NCBI RefSeq assembly: GCF_029581355.1
Contig: NZ_CP120849.1
Coordinates: 32,501-96,500, forward strand
Origin: Parabacteroides chongii
GTDB taxonomy: Bacteria; Bacteroidota; Bacteroidia; Bacteroidales; Tannerellaceae
Length of the DNA: 64,000 nucleotides
Direction of reading: 5' to 3'
The notes under the pieces are model-generated. The model was not told the DNA's origin. It worked only from the letters and a program-made list of their open reading frames with translations, and searched no databases. Each line of letters opens with the position of its first letter. The stretch's first letter is position 1. Made by a program: the position numbers and the translations under genes. Below are positions 54,868 through 64,000 of this stretch, one piece after another.

Positions 54868-55782
54868 ATGAACTCCCTTGTCATATTACTCGGGCCGACA
54901 GGAGTCGGAAAAACCGAATTGAGCCTGCGTGTGGCAGAACATTTCGGTTCTCCTATTATTTCATCCGACTCCCGTCAGCTCTATAAAGACCTGCCTATCG
55001 GTACTGCCGCTCCTACTCCGGAGCAAATGGCAAGAGTCAGACATTACATGGTCGGAACGTTGAACCTGACCGATTATTACAGTGCCAGCAACTTTGAAGA
55101 AGACGTTATTTCCCTTTTAAATACACTTCACCAGACAACCCCGACAGTGGTTATGACCGGTGGTTCCATGATGTACATCGATGCCGTATGTAAAGGGATC
55201 GATGATATTCCGACTGTCACTCCCGCGATACGGGAAGAAATTTATACCCAGTTCGAGCATGAAGGATTGGAAAATATTCTGCAGGAATTAAAAGAAGCAG
55301 ACCCAGTGCATTATGGAGAAGTAGACCGGATGAACTACAAACGGGTTATCCATGCGGTCGAGATTTGCCGTATGACGGGAAAGCCGTATTCTTCTTTTCG
55401 CACAAACAGCAAAAAAGAACGTCCGTTCCGGATCATCAAAATAGGATTGACACGTGATCGTGAAGAGTTATACGACCGCATTAACTACCGTGTCGACCAG
55501 ATGATGACAGACGGTTTACTGGAAGAGGCCCGCAAAGTATATCCTTTCCGTCATTTAAATTCTCTTAATACCGTCGGTTACAAAGAATTATTCAATTATT
55601 TTGACGGCGAATGGTCGCTTGACCTGGCCATCGAAAAAATCAAACGCAACTCCCGCGTCTATGCCCGCAAGCAAATGACCTGGTTCAAGCGCGACGAAGA
55701 GATTGAATGGTTCCATCCGGAACAGGAAACAGAGATTATAAACTTCATTGAAGAGACAATATCTTCGTCTCATAATTTGTAA
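54868..55782 (+). CDS. miaA: tRNA dimethylallyltransferase
   Basis: 304 residues. It transfers the prenyl group to A37 of tRNAs that read U-starting codons. P-loop [11 protein letters not shown] near the N-terminus, the [14 protein letters not shown] motif and the later tRNA-binding [24 protein letters not shown] and [14 protein letters not shown] are clear. Length is normal. Confidence 0.95.
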   Translation: MNSLVILLGPTGVGKTELSLRVAEHFGSPIISSDSRQLYKDLPIGTAAPTPEQMARVRHYMVGTLNLTDYYSASNFEEDVISLLNTLHQTTPTVVMTGGSMMYIDAVCKGIDDIPTVTPAIREEIYTQFEHEGLENILQELKEADPVHYGEVDRMNYKRVIHAVEICRMTGKPYSSFRTNSKKERPFRIIKIGLTRDREELYDRINYRVDQMMTDGLLEEARKVYPFRHLNSLNTVGYKELFNYFDGEWSLDLAIEKIKRNSRVYARKQMTWFKRDEEIEWFHPEQETEIINFIEETISSSHNL

Positions 55783-55813
55783 AAGTCAGAAGACTTCACT
55801 AAGCACTCCAAAA

Positions 55814-55920
55814 TTACTTATTAAGTAAGCCTCAACTTACTCACCGAGTAACCTCTGAGCTACTTACTAAGTAGACTTTGATTTACTTATCGAGTAAGTC
55901 AGAGTTTACTTAGTAAGTAG
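55814..55920. repeat. Palindrome array, five units with 23-bp period
   Basis: Units TTACTTATTAAGTAAG, TTACTCACCGAGTAA, CTACTTACTAAGTAG, TTACTTATCGAGTAA and TTACTTAGTAAGTAG have centres at about 55821.5, 55844, 55867, 55890 and 55913. The linkers between them (mostly 6-8 nt) are not conserved. It starts 31 bp after the miaA stop codon. Confidence 0.85.
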
Positions 55921-55991
55921 GTTTAACAATCAATTTCTTTGAAAAGAAAGATTTTGATGCAGTACATCCTTAATACTTAAATATTTTTCTT

Positions 55992-55999
55992 TACTTTTG
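55992..55999 (+). promoter_or_regulatory. -7 box of leader copy C
   Basis: TACTTTTG, about 335 bp before the BspA-like start codon; no clear -33 element. Confidence 0.5.
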
Positions 56000-56035
56000 T
56001 AATAATTCCAAGTAGCAACCAAGCGTGGCTTCGAA

Positions 56036-56334
56036 CGGAAGGACATATTAGAAAGCGAAAAGCGTTTACGATATTATTCCTAATTCAGAAAATCGCCAAT
56101 TTTCAATCACAGAGGAATAATAGACAATGAATGCTTGCGCTCTGTTTGTATACTTATTTGTTATAGGATAAGATTTATACATTATAGAGCGCGGGCTGTT
56201 GTTTTATTATCTCTGTGATGGGTGTTTGGCGATACCTCTGAATTGGATAATTGAATGACAGTTCCCGCGCTTTTCTTATTATGAAATTCTTAGATAGTAC
56301 CAACCGGAGGGAACAGGGTGGCGTAGATAGGGTT
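56036..56334 (+). ncRNA. Structured 5' leader, copy C
   Basis: The most diverged copy. GGACATA (56041-56047) and a weaker version of the 24-nt box follow the promoter. The lower stem is GCGCGGG (56189-56195) with CCCGCGC (56264-56270), where A and B have GTGTGGG with CCCACAC: two positions change on both sides and stay paired. CTG/CAG and ATTATC/GATAAT pairs lie inside. TTTTCTTATT follows, and CAACCGGAGGGAACAGGG near 56301 matches copy A after its hairpin. Confidence 0.7.
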
Positions 56335-59300
56335 ATGAAAAGATTAATGATTTTATTTTTGTTGTTTATTTCTACTTGTTTTATTGGAAAGGGACAAGAC
56401 TCCAAACCTATTTTGAATATTCATGTAGCAGAAGCTGGTACATTAGATCAAATATCTGTTACAGTGCCTCCTTGTATTGATACGGGAGGATCGTCTTTCA
56501 TGTGTAAGTTAGATGTAAAAATAACAGGAGAGTTAAATGAGAAAGATTTCCGAACTCTCTCCCAATTATTAGAACACAAATGGTTTGATCTTGATTTATC
56601 AGAAGTAAATTTAACAGAAATACCTCGAAAAGCCTTTATGATTAAGGGTGGAACAAATGAAGGGAGTACTGTTTGCGATGCATGGGTACAAAAAATAACA
56701 CTACCATCCACACTAATTAAAATAAACGATTTAGCTTTTGCCAAGTGTGAATATTTAAAAGAGGTAGATTTATCTAAATGTACAAAATTAAACTATGTGG
56801 GATATATGGCTTTTGGGAGTTGTGAAAATTTATTGTCTATAGATTTGAGTAATTGTACAGAATTAAAAATTTTAGGCAATAATGCAGGTTCTATTGGACC
56901 TTTTAATGAATGTAAAAGACTAAAACAAATGATATTACCTCCAAATTTAGAAATCATAGACAGTGACACATTTCGCTCTTGTGATTTAGAAGAAATAGAA
57001 ATGCCCTCTTCTGTAAAACAAATTAAATCGGGGGCTTTTGACATATATAATTTAAGAGAAATAAAAATGTATTCATATGAACCTCCTGTAATATCCCAAA
57101 ATACATTTACCTCAGAGATTACAAAGAATGCAACTCTTAAAGTTCCTTCCGGTCAATCATCTAAATATAAAGAAGCTGAACATTGGAAAGAATTTTTATC
57201 AATAGAGGAATACAATCCCAATGGTGGAGATCTTATTCATCACTCAATACAAGTTTCTTATAATGAAGGATCTGTAAAACTTAATGATAACTATATAGAA
57301 AATGGATCTTCCGTCTCTGTTACAGACCAAACTGATATTCGACTATTAATCCAACCTAAAACGAATTATCACTTAAAACAAGTAATGGTAAATGATAAAG
57401 ATATGACAGGGCAAGTAAAAGATAAATTGTTAACGCTACTTTCAGTGTCTTGTGATCAAATAATAACAATCACTTTTGAATTAAATATTTATACTGTACA
57501 AGTTTTTTATAATAATGAAGGTGGAACGGTAAAGGTGAATGATGATATTGTTACTTCCGGTCTTCCGTCTTCGGTCACAGCATTAACTAACGTAGAAGTA
57601 GCAATAACTCCTAAAACCGGTTACCATATTGAAAAAGTTTTACGGCTCTATACAGATGTAACCAATCAATTAGCAAATAATATACTCACTATCTCATCTA
57701 TTTCTGCCAATACAGAACTCACAGTCAGATTTGAACAAGACGCTCCAATAAATCATACAGTAAAAGTATCTTATAACGAAGGTGGAAAGGTCAAAATAAA
57801 TAATACCCTTGTAACTAACGGTGCACCTATTCCTTTTGACGATAAAGCAGATATTCAATTATCAATCATACCCGATACAGATTATCACCTAGAGCAAGTA
57901 ATAGTCGGGAGTACTGATATGACCCAAGAGGTTAAAAACAATCTGTTACTACTCTCTGCCATATCCGAAGACAAGGATATTAAAATCACTTTTAAAAAGA
58001 ATGTACCGGCAAGTTATACTTTTAGAGTCCAATATCTTGGATCGGGAAATGGAACTATCAAAGTAGATGGAGAAGTTGCACGAAATGGATTAATTAAAAC
58101 CATTCCTGCTAATTCTAAAATAGAAATAGAATTATTACCAGATGAAGGCTATTATATTGCCCGTGCAAAAGTTGGTACTACAGATATAACAAATCAGTTA
58201 ATAAACAACAGATATACAATCCCCTATCTTTCAAGCGATTCGTACATCTCTGTCACTTTTGAAAAAATACCGACATATTATTTAAATATAAAAATGGAAG
58301 GAGGATACAGTGATATTAAAATAGATGATCAACTCGTAACCAATTCCACCCAAGTTACAGGTATAAAAGAAAGTTGTTCGCTTTATTTTAAACCCAGTAT
58401 ATATTATAACATAAAAAATGTAACTTTGGGTGAGACAAATATCACAAATCAAATAAAAGACGGGAGGTATAAAATAGAATCAATTAATTCTGACCTTACG
58501 CTAAAAATTGAATATATCCGGAAGCAATACACATTATCTGTAAACATTCAAGGTGCAGATAAAATTCAAATAAATGGAGAAGATATAACAAATGGAAGCT
58601 CAATCACCACAAACTCCGGATATAATCGCATTGATATATCTTCTGAATATTATTTAATAAAACAAGTTTTGTTAGATAATGAAATTATAAAAAAAGGACC
58701 TAGTGGTTATATAGAAATAAGCATGGATAGTGATAAGAAATTAACTATTATTGCAGAACTACGAGAAAAAAGAGAAGTCTCTCTGACATCAGAAGAACCA
58801 GGGACATTGGCATCACATCTTTCTGAGGAAGACATGAAAATGGTGACAGATCTCAATATAAGTGGAGAAATAGATCAAAGAGATTTTCTTGTATTGAACC
58901 AAATGCAATCTTTATATAAATTGAATTTGATAGTAACAATAAGAGAATACAATAATTATCCAGCTAACACAATACCAGAAAATGCTTTTCATAATAATAA
59001 AACCATAAAAATGATTGATCTTTCTAATTCAATAGAAGCTATAGGAAAACAAGCATTTTGGGGTTCAGTAATATCTCATATTAAAAAATACGATGAAAAC
59101 TTGACAAAAATAGGAGAAGAAGCATTTAAAGATTGCCAGTATCTCATTACTATACCTTCTACTTATAATGTCCCTGTTATAGAAAAAAGTACTTTTGAGA
59201 ATTGCTCTAGTTTATCGGCTTTACCTTCTTTATACAATTTAATAGAGGTGAAAGAATCGGCATTTAGAAATTGTAAGAACCTGTCTGTAGATTTAGGATC

Positions 59301-60318
59301 ATCTTTAGAGCGTATAGGCAACTATGCTTTTGAAAATGTGAAAGAAATAAATACATTTCCTGTTTTTCAAGGTGAAGCAAAGTTATCATATATAGGTATA
59401 GATGCTTTTAAAGGAACTCAAAATAACCGTTTTGACTTTAGTAACTACCCATATTTACAAGAACTACCAAATTTCGAGGGAAGTTCTAATTTAAACCATA
59501 TAACATTCCCTCCGAACGTAAAAGAAGTTCCTGCCAATACATTTAAAGGTTGTACCTCTTTACAAGAGGTGTACATGAATAATAAAATAGAACGTATCGC
59601 AGAAAATGCTTTTTGCGATAGTAACGGTATTTCTTATTTATATGTTCCCGTAAATAACACACCGGAAATTTCCACAAATAGTTTTAGTGAATTCTGTTAT
59701 ATTAATGCTGCACTCATAGTACCGACTGACTACATGTATTTCTATCGCCACCATGCAGTTTGGAGTAAGTTCACTGAGATAAAACATTTAGGGAATGATT
59801 CCCATAGGCAAATTAGTGCAACTATTTCGGAGGGAGGACATGTTTTGTCAAAAGCGGAAGAGGATATGTATCCTAATAACACTTTTGATACTGGTAGTTA
59901 CAATTCTATTTCATACCCAACATCTTCACGTGTAGAGTTTATAGTTGAAATAGACAAAGGATATTCTATCGAATCCATTATCCTAAACGGAGAAGATATT
60001 ACAAATACAATGGATAACAATAATAAATTCATCATTCCAAATCTAATGGTTGATTCTCACCTGGAGGTCAAATTCAAAAAAGAAGAAGATCCAACTGGCA
60101 CAGAAACTATACATATCAATAAGCGTATTTATCTTTCCGGTTCTAACCAACTGGTATTTTCCGATTTCAAAATCGGTACTCATGCCATTGTGTTTGATGC
60201 CAGCGGACGTATGATTAAACAAATAACAATACGCAATAACATGGAAAGAATCGATTTACCAGGTAGAGGTATTTATTTTGTACGAGTGGAAAATAAATCG
60301 ACCAAAATCATTCTATAG
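56335..60318 (+). CDS. BspA-like leucine-rich repeat surface protein
   Basis: 1327 residues from ATG 56335; an in-frame ATG at 56251 lies inside the leader. Signal peptide (MILFLLFISTCFIGKGQ), then a BspA-type LRR block (about 60-290; LPSTLIKINDLAFAKCEYLK). Next are about seven diverged beta modules of 65-80 residues (VSYNEGGKVKINNTLVTNGA, then DMTQEV..., ending ITFK), like InlB B-repeats. A second LRR block (about 860-1170) follows, and a C-terminal sorting-like domain (IVFDASGRMIKQ, GIYFVRVENKS). BspA proteins bind host matrix or other microbes; here this is inferred. The gene is AT-rich against its neighbours and is preceded by leader C. Confidence 0.88.
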   Translation: MKRLMILFLLFISTCFIGKGQDSKPILNIHVAEAGTLDQISVTVPPCIDTGGSSFMCKLDVKITGELNEKDFRTLSQLLEHKWFDLDLSEVNLTEIPRKAFMIKGGTNEGSTVCDAWVQKITLPSTLIKINDLAFAKCEYLKEVDLSKCTKLNYVGYMAFGSCENLLSIDLSNCTELKILGNNAGSIGPFNECKRLKQMILPPNLEIIDSDTFRSCDLEEIEMPSSVKQIKSGAFDIYNLREIKMYSYEPPVISQNTFTSEITKNATLKVPSGQSSKYKEAEHWKEFLSIEEYNPNGGDLIHHSIQVSYNEGSVKLNDNYIENGSSVSVTDQTDIRLLIQPKTNYHLKQVMVNDKDMTGQVKDKLLTLLSVSCDQIITITFELNIYTVQVFYNNEGGTVKVNDDIVTSGLPSSVTALTNVEVAITPKTGYHIEKVLRLYTDVTNQLANNILTISSISANTELTVRFEQDAPINHTVKVSYNEGGKVKINNTLVTNGAPIPFDDKADIQLSIIPDTDYHLEQVIVGSTDMTQEVKNNLLLLSAISEDKDIKITFKKNVPASYTFRVQYLGSGNGTIKVDGEVARNGLIKTIPANSKIEIELLPDEGYYIARAKVGTTDITNQLINNRYTIPYLSSDSYISVTFEKIPTYYLNIKMEGGYSDIKIDDQLVTNSTQVTGIKESCSLYFKPSIYYNIKNVTLGETNITNQIKDGRYKIESINSDLTLKIEYIRKQYTLSVNIQGADKIQINGEDITNGSSITTNSGYNRIDISSEYYLIKQVLLDNEIIKKGPSGYIEISMDSDKKLTIIAELREKREVSLTSEEPGTLASHLSEEDMKMVTDLNISGEIDQRDFLVLNQMQSLYKLNLIVTIREYNNYPANTIPENAFHNNKTIKMIDLSNSIEAIGKQAFWGSVISHIKKYDENLTKIGEEAFKDCQYLITIPSTYNVPVIEKSTFENCSSLSALPSLYNLIEVKESAFRNCKNLSVDLGSSLERIGNYAFENVKEINTFPVFQGEAKLSYIGIDAFKGTQNNRFDFSNYPYLQELPNFEGSSNLNHITFPPNVKEVPANTFKGCTSLQEVYMNNKIERIAENAFCDSNGISYLYVPVNNTPEISTNSFSEFCYINAALIVPTDYMYFYRHHAVWSKFTEIKHLGNDSHRQISATISEGGHVLSKAEEDMYPNNTFDTGSYNSISYPTSSRVEFIVEIDKGYSIESIILNGEDITNTMDNNNKFIIPNLMVDSHLEVKFKKEEDPTGTETIHINKRIYLSGSNQLVFSDFKIGTHAIVFDASGRMIKQITIRNNMERIDLPGRGIYFVRVENKSTKIIL

Positions 60319-60344
60319 CTTATAATTTTTCTAATCTCTCTAAT

Positions 60345-60395
60345 AAAAAAAGCAGCCTGTATGTTTACGATCAAAAACATACAGGCTGCTTTTTT
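60345..60395. terminator. Strong bidirectional terminator
   Basis: Perfect stem of about 20 bp (AAAAAGCAGCCTGTATGTTT with its complement) between converging genes. Confidence 0.9.
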
Positions 60396-60423
60396 CTATA
60401 GCTCATAGTCTATACATTATATA

Positions 60424-60795
60424 CTATTTCATAAACACAAAATACACCGCCAGTACCAGACAGACACAAGCCGCCAGATGGTTCCAGTGAAAAGACTCTC
60501 CTTTAAATGCAGTGGCACTAAAGATGACGAAGACAATCAGAGTTATAATCTCCTGAATTACTTTTAATTGCATCAAAGTAAACGGACCACCATTGTCTCT
60601 GAAACCGATCCTGTTCGCCGGTACCTGCAGGCAATATTCTGCCAAAGCCAATATCCAGCTAAATAAGATCACACCGATAAGAGGCAAATGAGCAAACCAA
60701 CTGAATTGCTGCTTCATCTTCAAATGACCGTACCAGGCACAAATCATAAAAATATTGGAACCGATCAATAATAGTATTGTATATAACCCTTTCAT
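60424..60795 (-). CDS. DUF486 family membrane protein
   Basis: 123 residues with four membrane helices (TILLLIGSNIFMICAWYGHL at the start; LAACVCLVLAVYFVF at the end). NRIGFRDNGGPFTLMQLKVIQE is the conserved family centre. It is related to small multidrug-type (DMT) transporters; substrate unknown. Its start overlaps the ttcA stop codon by 4 bp, so the two are cotranscribed. Confidence 0.88.
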   Translation of the reverse strand: MKGLYTILLLIGSNIFMICAWYGHLKMKQQFSWFAHLPLIGVILFSWILALAEYCLQVPANRIGFRDNGGPFTLMQLKVIQEIITLIVFVIFSATAFKGESFHWNHLAACVCLVLAVYFVFMK

Positions 60796-61544
60796 TTCTT
60801 ATTTGTTTTTTGAGGTAGATAATCCGTTTGTATATTCGACATGCTGTTCCAAATGCTGTAACGCGCCTCCGGGTTGATAGCCTCCAACCGTGCCAGCACC
60901 TCTTTCATATCCGAACGGCTGGAACCCGATTCATAAGGACAGTTCTTGATCTGTTTACGATATCCCTGCCACTCCGCAATACGGATCAGCTCTTTTTCTT
61001 CAACCAGGCACATCGGACGAATGATCTCCATATCGAATTTATCCATCTTCAAACGCGGAGGCATCGTCCCGATCGCCCCCTGATGCGTCATGTTCATCAG
61101 CAACGTTTCGATGATATCATCCTGATGATGTCCCAAAGCAATCTTGTTACAATTGTGCTTTTTCGCAATATCGAACAAAGCTTTCCGGCGTGTCCAGGAA
61201 CAAAGGAAACAAGGAGATTTGCGCGTATCGGTAGAAGCATCGAAACTCGTTTCATGAACGACAAAAGGCAATTCATGTTCGTCGGCACAACTTTTCAGAT
61301 ACTCCATATCCGAGCTGTAAGGAATGTTCGTCATGACAATATGCGCCACAACCACCTCAAAACGAGGATGATATATCTTGGAACGCCGTCCCAACAGATC
61401 GACAAGAGCCAACGAATCCTTTCCGCCCGACAATCCGATCAGGATACGATCGCCGTTGGCTATCAGGCCATATTCGTAAATAGCCTTTTTCACCTTCTCT
61501 TCCACTTTCCTGAACAGGAGCTCTTCTGCAGTCAACTTTGCCAT
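60792..61544 (-). CDS. ttcA: tRNA 2-thiocytidine biosynthesis protein TtcA
   Basis: 250 residues from ATG 61544; seven more residues are possible. PP-loop GLSGGKDSLALVDL, the CFLCSWTRRKALF motif with the two cysteines that hold an iron-sulfur cluster, and LGHHQDDIIETLLMN are typical. It thiolates C32 in some tRNAs. The gene is upstream of DUF486 in a two-gene operon. Confidence 0.92.
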   Translation of the reverse strand: MAKLTAEELLFRKVEEKVKKAIYEYGLIANGDRILIGLSGGKDSLALVDLLGRRSKIYHPRFEVVVAHIVMTNIPYSSDMEYLKSCADEHELPFVVHETSFDASTDTRKSPCFLCSWTRRKALFDIAKKHNCNKIALGHHQDDIIETLLMNMTHQGAIGTMPPRLKMDKFDMEIIRPMCLVEEKELIRIAEWQGYRKQIKNCPYESGSSRSDMKEVLARLEAINPEARYSIWNSMSNIQTDYLPQKTNKK

Positions 61545-61614
61545 CTCTATTCTTAAATCGGGCACAAAAATAGATATTTATCCAATGAATTGTATGCTTA
61601 ACTAAAAATATTAT

Positions 61615-61622
61615 TATCTTTG
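61615..61622 (+). promoter_or_regulatory. -7 box, TPR-protein gene
   Basis: TATCTTTG, 30 bp before the ATG at 61653. Confidence 0.55.
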
Positions 61623-61652
61623 AATCAGTATAATTATATTATAATAAGAGAC

Positions 61653-63092
61653 ATGAGCCGGTTATCTAAGAAACTGTTTTACACAATTGGAATTACATTA
61701 CTTTGCTGCAGCCTGCAAGCACAGAGCCTGGACCAGGCAAAAAAACTATATAATGAAGGTCAATACGCCGAAGCGAAGCCTGCCTTTGAGAAACTGGTGA
61801 AACAAGCTCCCAGTAACTCCTCCTATAATCTTTGGTATGGTGTCTGTTGCTATGAGACCGGAGATATTACCGGTGCGGAAAAATATCTGAAAGTAGCAGT
61901 CAAACGCAAAGTGCAGGATGCTTACCGTTACCTGGCAGACGTTTATTATCAGACTTACCGTTTCGATGAAGCAGCCGAAATGCTGGAAGATTACATCGAC
62001 CTGCTGACGAAAAAGAAACAAGATACACAAGCATTCGAAGACAAACTCAGCCTGGCTGAGAATGCCCACCGAATGATGGAAAAAACAGAAAATGTTCAAA
62101 TCATAGACAGCATTGTTGTCGACAAAGAGGATTTCCTGACAGCCTATACGTTAAGCGAAGAAAGCGGAACACTGGCATCTTTCAAAGACTTCTTTCAAAC
62201 AAACGAGCCTGTCACCTCCTCTGTGTATATGAACCAGAAAGGCGACAAGATCTATTATGCCCATGCTACGGACAACGACCGCTACTGTCTTTTCACCCAG
62301 TCCAAACTGATCGACAAATGGGGAGACGAGAAACAGTTGCCTATGAACATCAACAGCAACGAAGACGACAACTATCCTTTTGTCCTGTCGGATGGCGTTA
62401 CGATCTATTATGCTTCCAAAGGGAACGGATCGCTCGGAGGGTATGACTTATTCGTGACCCGTTATAATATCAACTCGGACACTTATCTGGCTCCGGAACA
62501 GTTGAGCATGCCTTTCAACTCACCATTTAACGATTACATGATGGTGTATGATGAAACGAAAGAATTGGGATGGTTCGCTTCAGACCGCTTCCAGCCGGAA
62601 GACAAAGTTTGCGTCTACCTGTTCATTCCTAACAACGAACACAGCCGCGTGGAAAATGAAGACATCGAAGTGAAACGTGCCCGTGCCGCCATTACCTCCA
62701 TTCAGGAGTCCTGGAAACCTGGAAGCGACTACAGCAACCTGGTGGAACTGGCTCATAAGGAAATCCCTTACGGAGAAGCAAAAATCGAAAAAGACTTCGA
62801 ATTCGTGATAAACAACAGTTTGGTTTATTATAAGCTAGATGAAATAAAAAGTCCCGAAGCGAAAAGCTATTACGAAAAAGTTGTTTCGCTGAACAAACAG
62901 ATAAAAGAACTGAATGAAAAGCTGGCTGACCTCAGAGCATCTTATTCTTCCGGGAATAGTGCAAAAAAGGAACAGCTTAAACCTACAATTCTCGAGGCTG
63001 AAGAGCAATTGAACAATCTGCTCAGTCAACCTGACGAATTGGAAAAGAAAGCCCGTAACACGGAGATTAATTATTTAAAGAGTAACAGATAA
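61653..63092 (+). CDS. TPR and PD40-repeat exported protein
   Basis: 479 residues from ATG 61653; an in-frame start at 61620 overlaps the promoter. Signal peptide (FYTIGITLLCCSLQAQ), three or so TPR units (AKKLYNEGQYAEAKPAFEKL and following), then PD40/WD40-like repeats (YPFVLSDGVTIYYASKGNGS, GGYDLFVTRYN). A coiled coil forms the C-terminus. The layout resembles PorE/OmpA-like envelope proteins, but no OmpA domain is seen. Probably periplasmic; role unknown. Confidence 0.85.
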   Translation: MSRLSKKLFYTIGITLLCCSLQAQSLDQAKKLYNEGQYAEAKPAFEKLVKQAPSNSSYNLWYGVCCYETGDITGAEKYLKVAVKRKVQDAYRYLADVYYQTYRFDEAAEMLEDYIDLLTKKKQDTQAFEDKLSLAENAHRMMEKTENVQIIDSIVVDKEDFLTAYTLSEESGTLASFKDFFQTNEPVTSSVYMNQKGDKIYYAHATDNDRYCLFTQSKLIDKWGDEKQLPMNINSNEDDNYPFVLSDGVTIYYASKGNGSLGGYDLFVTRYNINSDTYLAPEQLSMPFNSPFNDYMMVYDETKELGWFASDRFQPEDKVCVYLFIPNNEHSRVENEDIEVKRARAAITSIQESWKPGSDYSNLVELAHKEIPYGEAKIEKDFEFVINNSLVYYKLDEIKSPEAKSYYEKVVSLNKQIKELNEKLADLRASYSSGNSAKKEQLKPTILEAEEQLNNLLSQPDELEKKARNTEINYLKSNR

Positions 63093-63108
63093 CACAACCA
63101 CAACTATT

Positions 63109-63597
63109 ATGATCTGGGAAATAACCATTATTGTTTTCTTAATGCTGGTAGCCATCGTGCTTATCCTGCTGGAAATATTTTTACTGCCGGGTATAACGAT
63201 TGCCGGAATCGGAGGATTCCTTTTTGCTGCCGCAGGTGTCATTTACGCTTATTCGGTGGGAGAAATGGCAGGACACATCACTTTATTCCTGTCATTAGTG
63301 ACTTTCGGTGGTGCATTTGTATGGTTATTGCGTTCCCGATCGTTTCACAGGGTAGCCCTGAAAACGGATGTTGACTCGAAGCTGACTTCCAGCCGCGACC
63401 TGGGTATCGAACCCGGCGACGAAGGAGTCACACTTTCCCGCCTTGCCCCTATCGGCAAAGCGCGTATCATGGGTGTCACAGTCGAAGCCAAGTCGATGGA
63501 CGAACTGATAGACGAAAATACGCCGATTAAAGTCGTTCGTGTCGACAGTTACAACATTTTGGTAAAGAAAGTAGAACAAACAGATATTCACGCTTAA
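63109..63597 (+). CDS. NfeD-like membrane protein
   Basis: 162 residues. Three membrane helices ([59 protein letters not shown]) and a C-terminal OB-fold domain ([29 protein letters not shown]). NfeD proteins work with flotillins; the next gene, 10 bp on, is a flotillin, which supports the call. Confidence 0.92.
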   Translation: MIWEITIIVFLMLVAIVLILLEIFLLPGITIAGIGGFLFAAAGVIYAYSVGEMAGHITLFLSLVTFGGAFVWLLRSRSFHRVALKTDVDSKLTSSRDLGIEPGDEGVTLSRLAPIGKARIMGVTVEAKSMDELIDENTPIKVVRVDSYNILVKKVEQTDIHA

Positions 63598-63607
63598 TTA
63601 TATTTAT

Positions 63608-64000
63608 ATGGAAGAATTGAACTATTTGCCTTTTATCCTACTGGGTGCAGCGGTCTTGCTGCTGGCAATTTTCTTTTACTATGTGCCGTTCCTGCTGTGG
63701 ATCTCGGCCAAAGTTTCGGGTGTAAACATTTCACTGATACAGCTGTTCCTGATGCGTATCCGTAATGTACCTCCTTATGTTATCGCCCGTGCTATGATCG
63801 AAGCGCACAAAGCTGGTCTTAAAACGTTGACTCGTGATGAACTGGAAGCGCATTACCTGGCAGGTGGACATGTTGAGAAAGTGGTTCACGCGCTGGTGTC
63901 TGCTTCTAAAGCAAACATCGACCTGCCTTTCCAGATGGCTACTGCTATCGACCTGGCCGGCCGTGATGTATTCGAAGCCGTTCAGATGTCGGTTAACCCG
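63608..64000 (+). CDS. floA: Flotillin-like protein FloA (partial)
   Basis: The first 131 codons are present; the gene runs out of the window. An N-terminal membrane segment ([20 protein letters not shown]) and the conserved [23 protein letters not shown] and [16 protein letters not shown] match FloA (formerly UPF0365). It organises membrane microdomains together with NfeD. Confidence 0.93.
   Translation, partial: MEELNYLPFILLGAAVLLLAIFFYYVPFLLWISAKVSGVNISLIQLFLMRIRNVPPYVIARAMIEAHKAGLKTLTRDELEAHYLAGGHVEKVVHALVSASKANIDLPFQMATAIDLAGRDVFEAVQMSVNP

Noticed and set aside
55814-55920. CRISPR array
   Set aside because: Units are only about 15 bp and palindromic, the gaps are about 8 nt, and no cas genes are near. 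The arrays at 2725 and 33612 fail for the same reasons.

Overview
The window is chromosome from a Bacteroidales bacterium, most likely a gut Parabacteroides. That genus call is inference from gene content and recall, since no database search was possible. The order-level call rests on visible features: promoters of the Bacteroidetes type (TTG or TTTG, about 19-20 bp, then TAnnTTTG) before many genes; almost no Shine-Dalgarno sequences; an LpxC-FabZ fusion; RteC and CTnDOT-type integrase families; and BspA-like surface proteins.

Layout. 1-2507: the promoter end of an rRNA operon on the minus strand (16S, tRNA-Ile, tRNA-Ala, start of 23S) with two tandem promoters. 3016-6928: sppA, lpxK, thiL. 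7005-7077: tRNA-Phe, the landing site of a genomic island. 7066-22615: a mobilizable integrative element of about 15.5 kb. It holds a tyrosine integrase, a XRE/ImmA-peptidase operon, small HTH proteins, VapE-type helicase and primase genes around an iteron-like region, oriT-like hairpins, MobC and a relaxase, RteC, and cargo (START-like protein, PAS-LuxR regulator, AlbA/ATPase regulator, nuclease-helicase). 22616-25638: wreckage of a second element (integrase fragments, a truncated second AlbA/ATPase gene, a lipoprotein with a structured leader), closed by a degenerate copy of the 3' two thirds of tRNA-Phe.

25743-30905: accessory genes (DJ-1/PfpI protein, CatB-like acetyltransferase, MATE pump, PAS-LuxR regulator, nucleotidyltransferase-like protein, glycine-zipper lipoprotein). 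31067-42562: housekeeping and envelope genes (dnaX, FtsB/DivIC-like, OmpH/Skp-like, pepD, beta-helix lipoprotein, EEP nuclease, M23 peptidase, phosphohexomutase). 42625-44682: a secreted protein that starts, right after its signal peptide, with a domain almost identical to eukaryotic ubiquitin. 45338-55782: cdd, a methyltransferase, glucosaminidase-LysM, a purM-prfA-pyrF run, the lipid A genes lpxD-lpxC/fabZ-lpxA, and miaA. 56335-60318: a 1327-residue BspA-like surface protein. 60424-64000: DUF486, ttcA, a TPR/PD40 protein, NfeD and the start of floA.

Two things stand out. First, the ubiquitin-domain protein. Second, a family of 5' leaders about 300 nt long, present in three diverged copies. 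One sits before each of three exported-protein genes (24546, 44682, 56335). Each has a TAnnTTTG promoter, a conserved 5' box and a terminator-like hairpin whose stem keeps pairing while its sequence changes. In addition, three unrelated-looking arrays of short palindromes (2725, 33612, 55814) share a period of about 22-23 bp.
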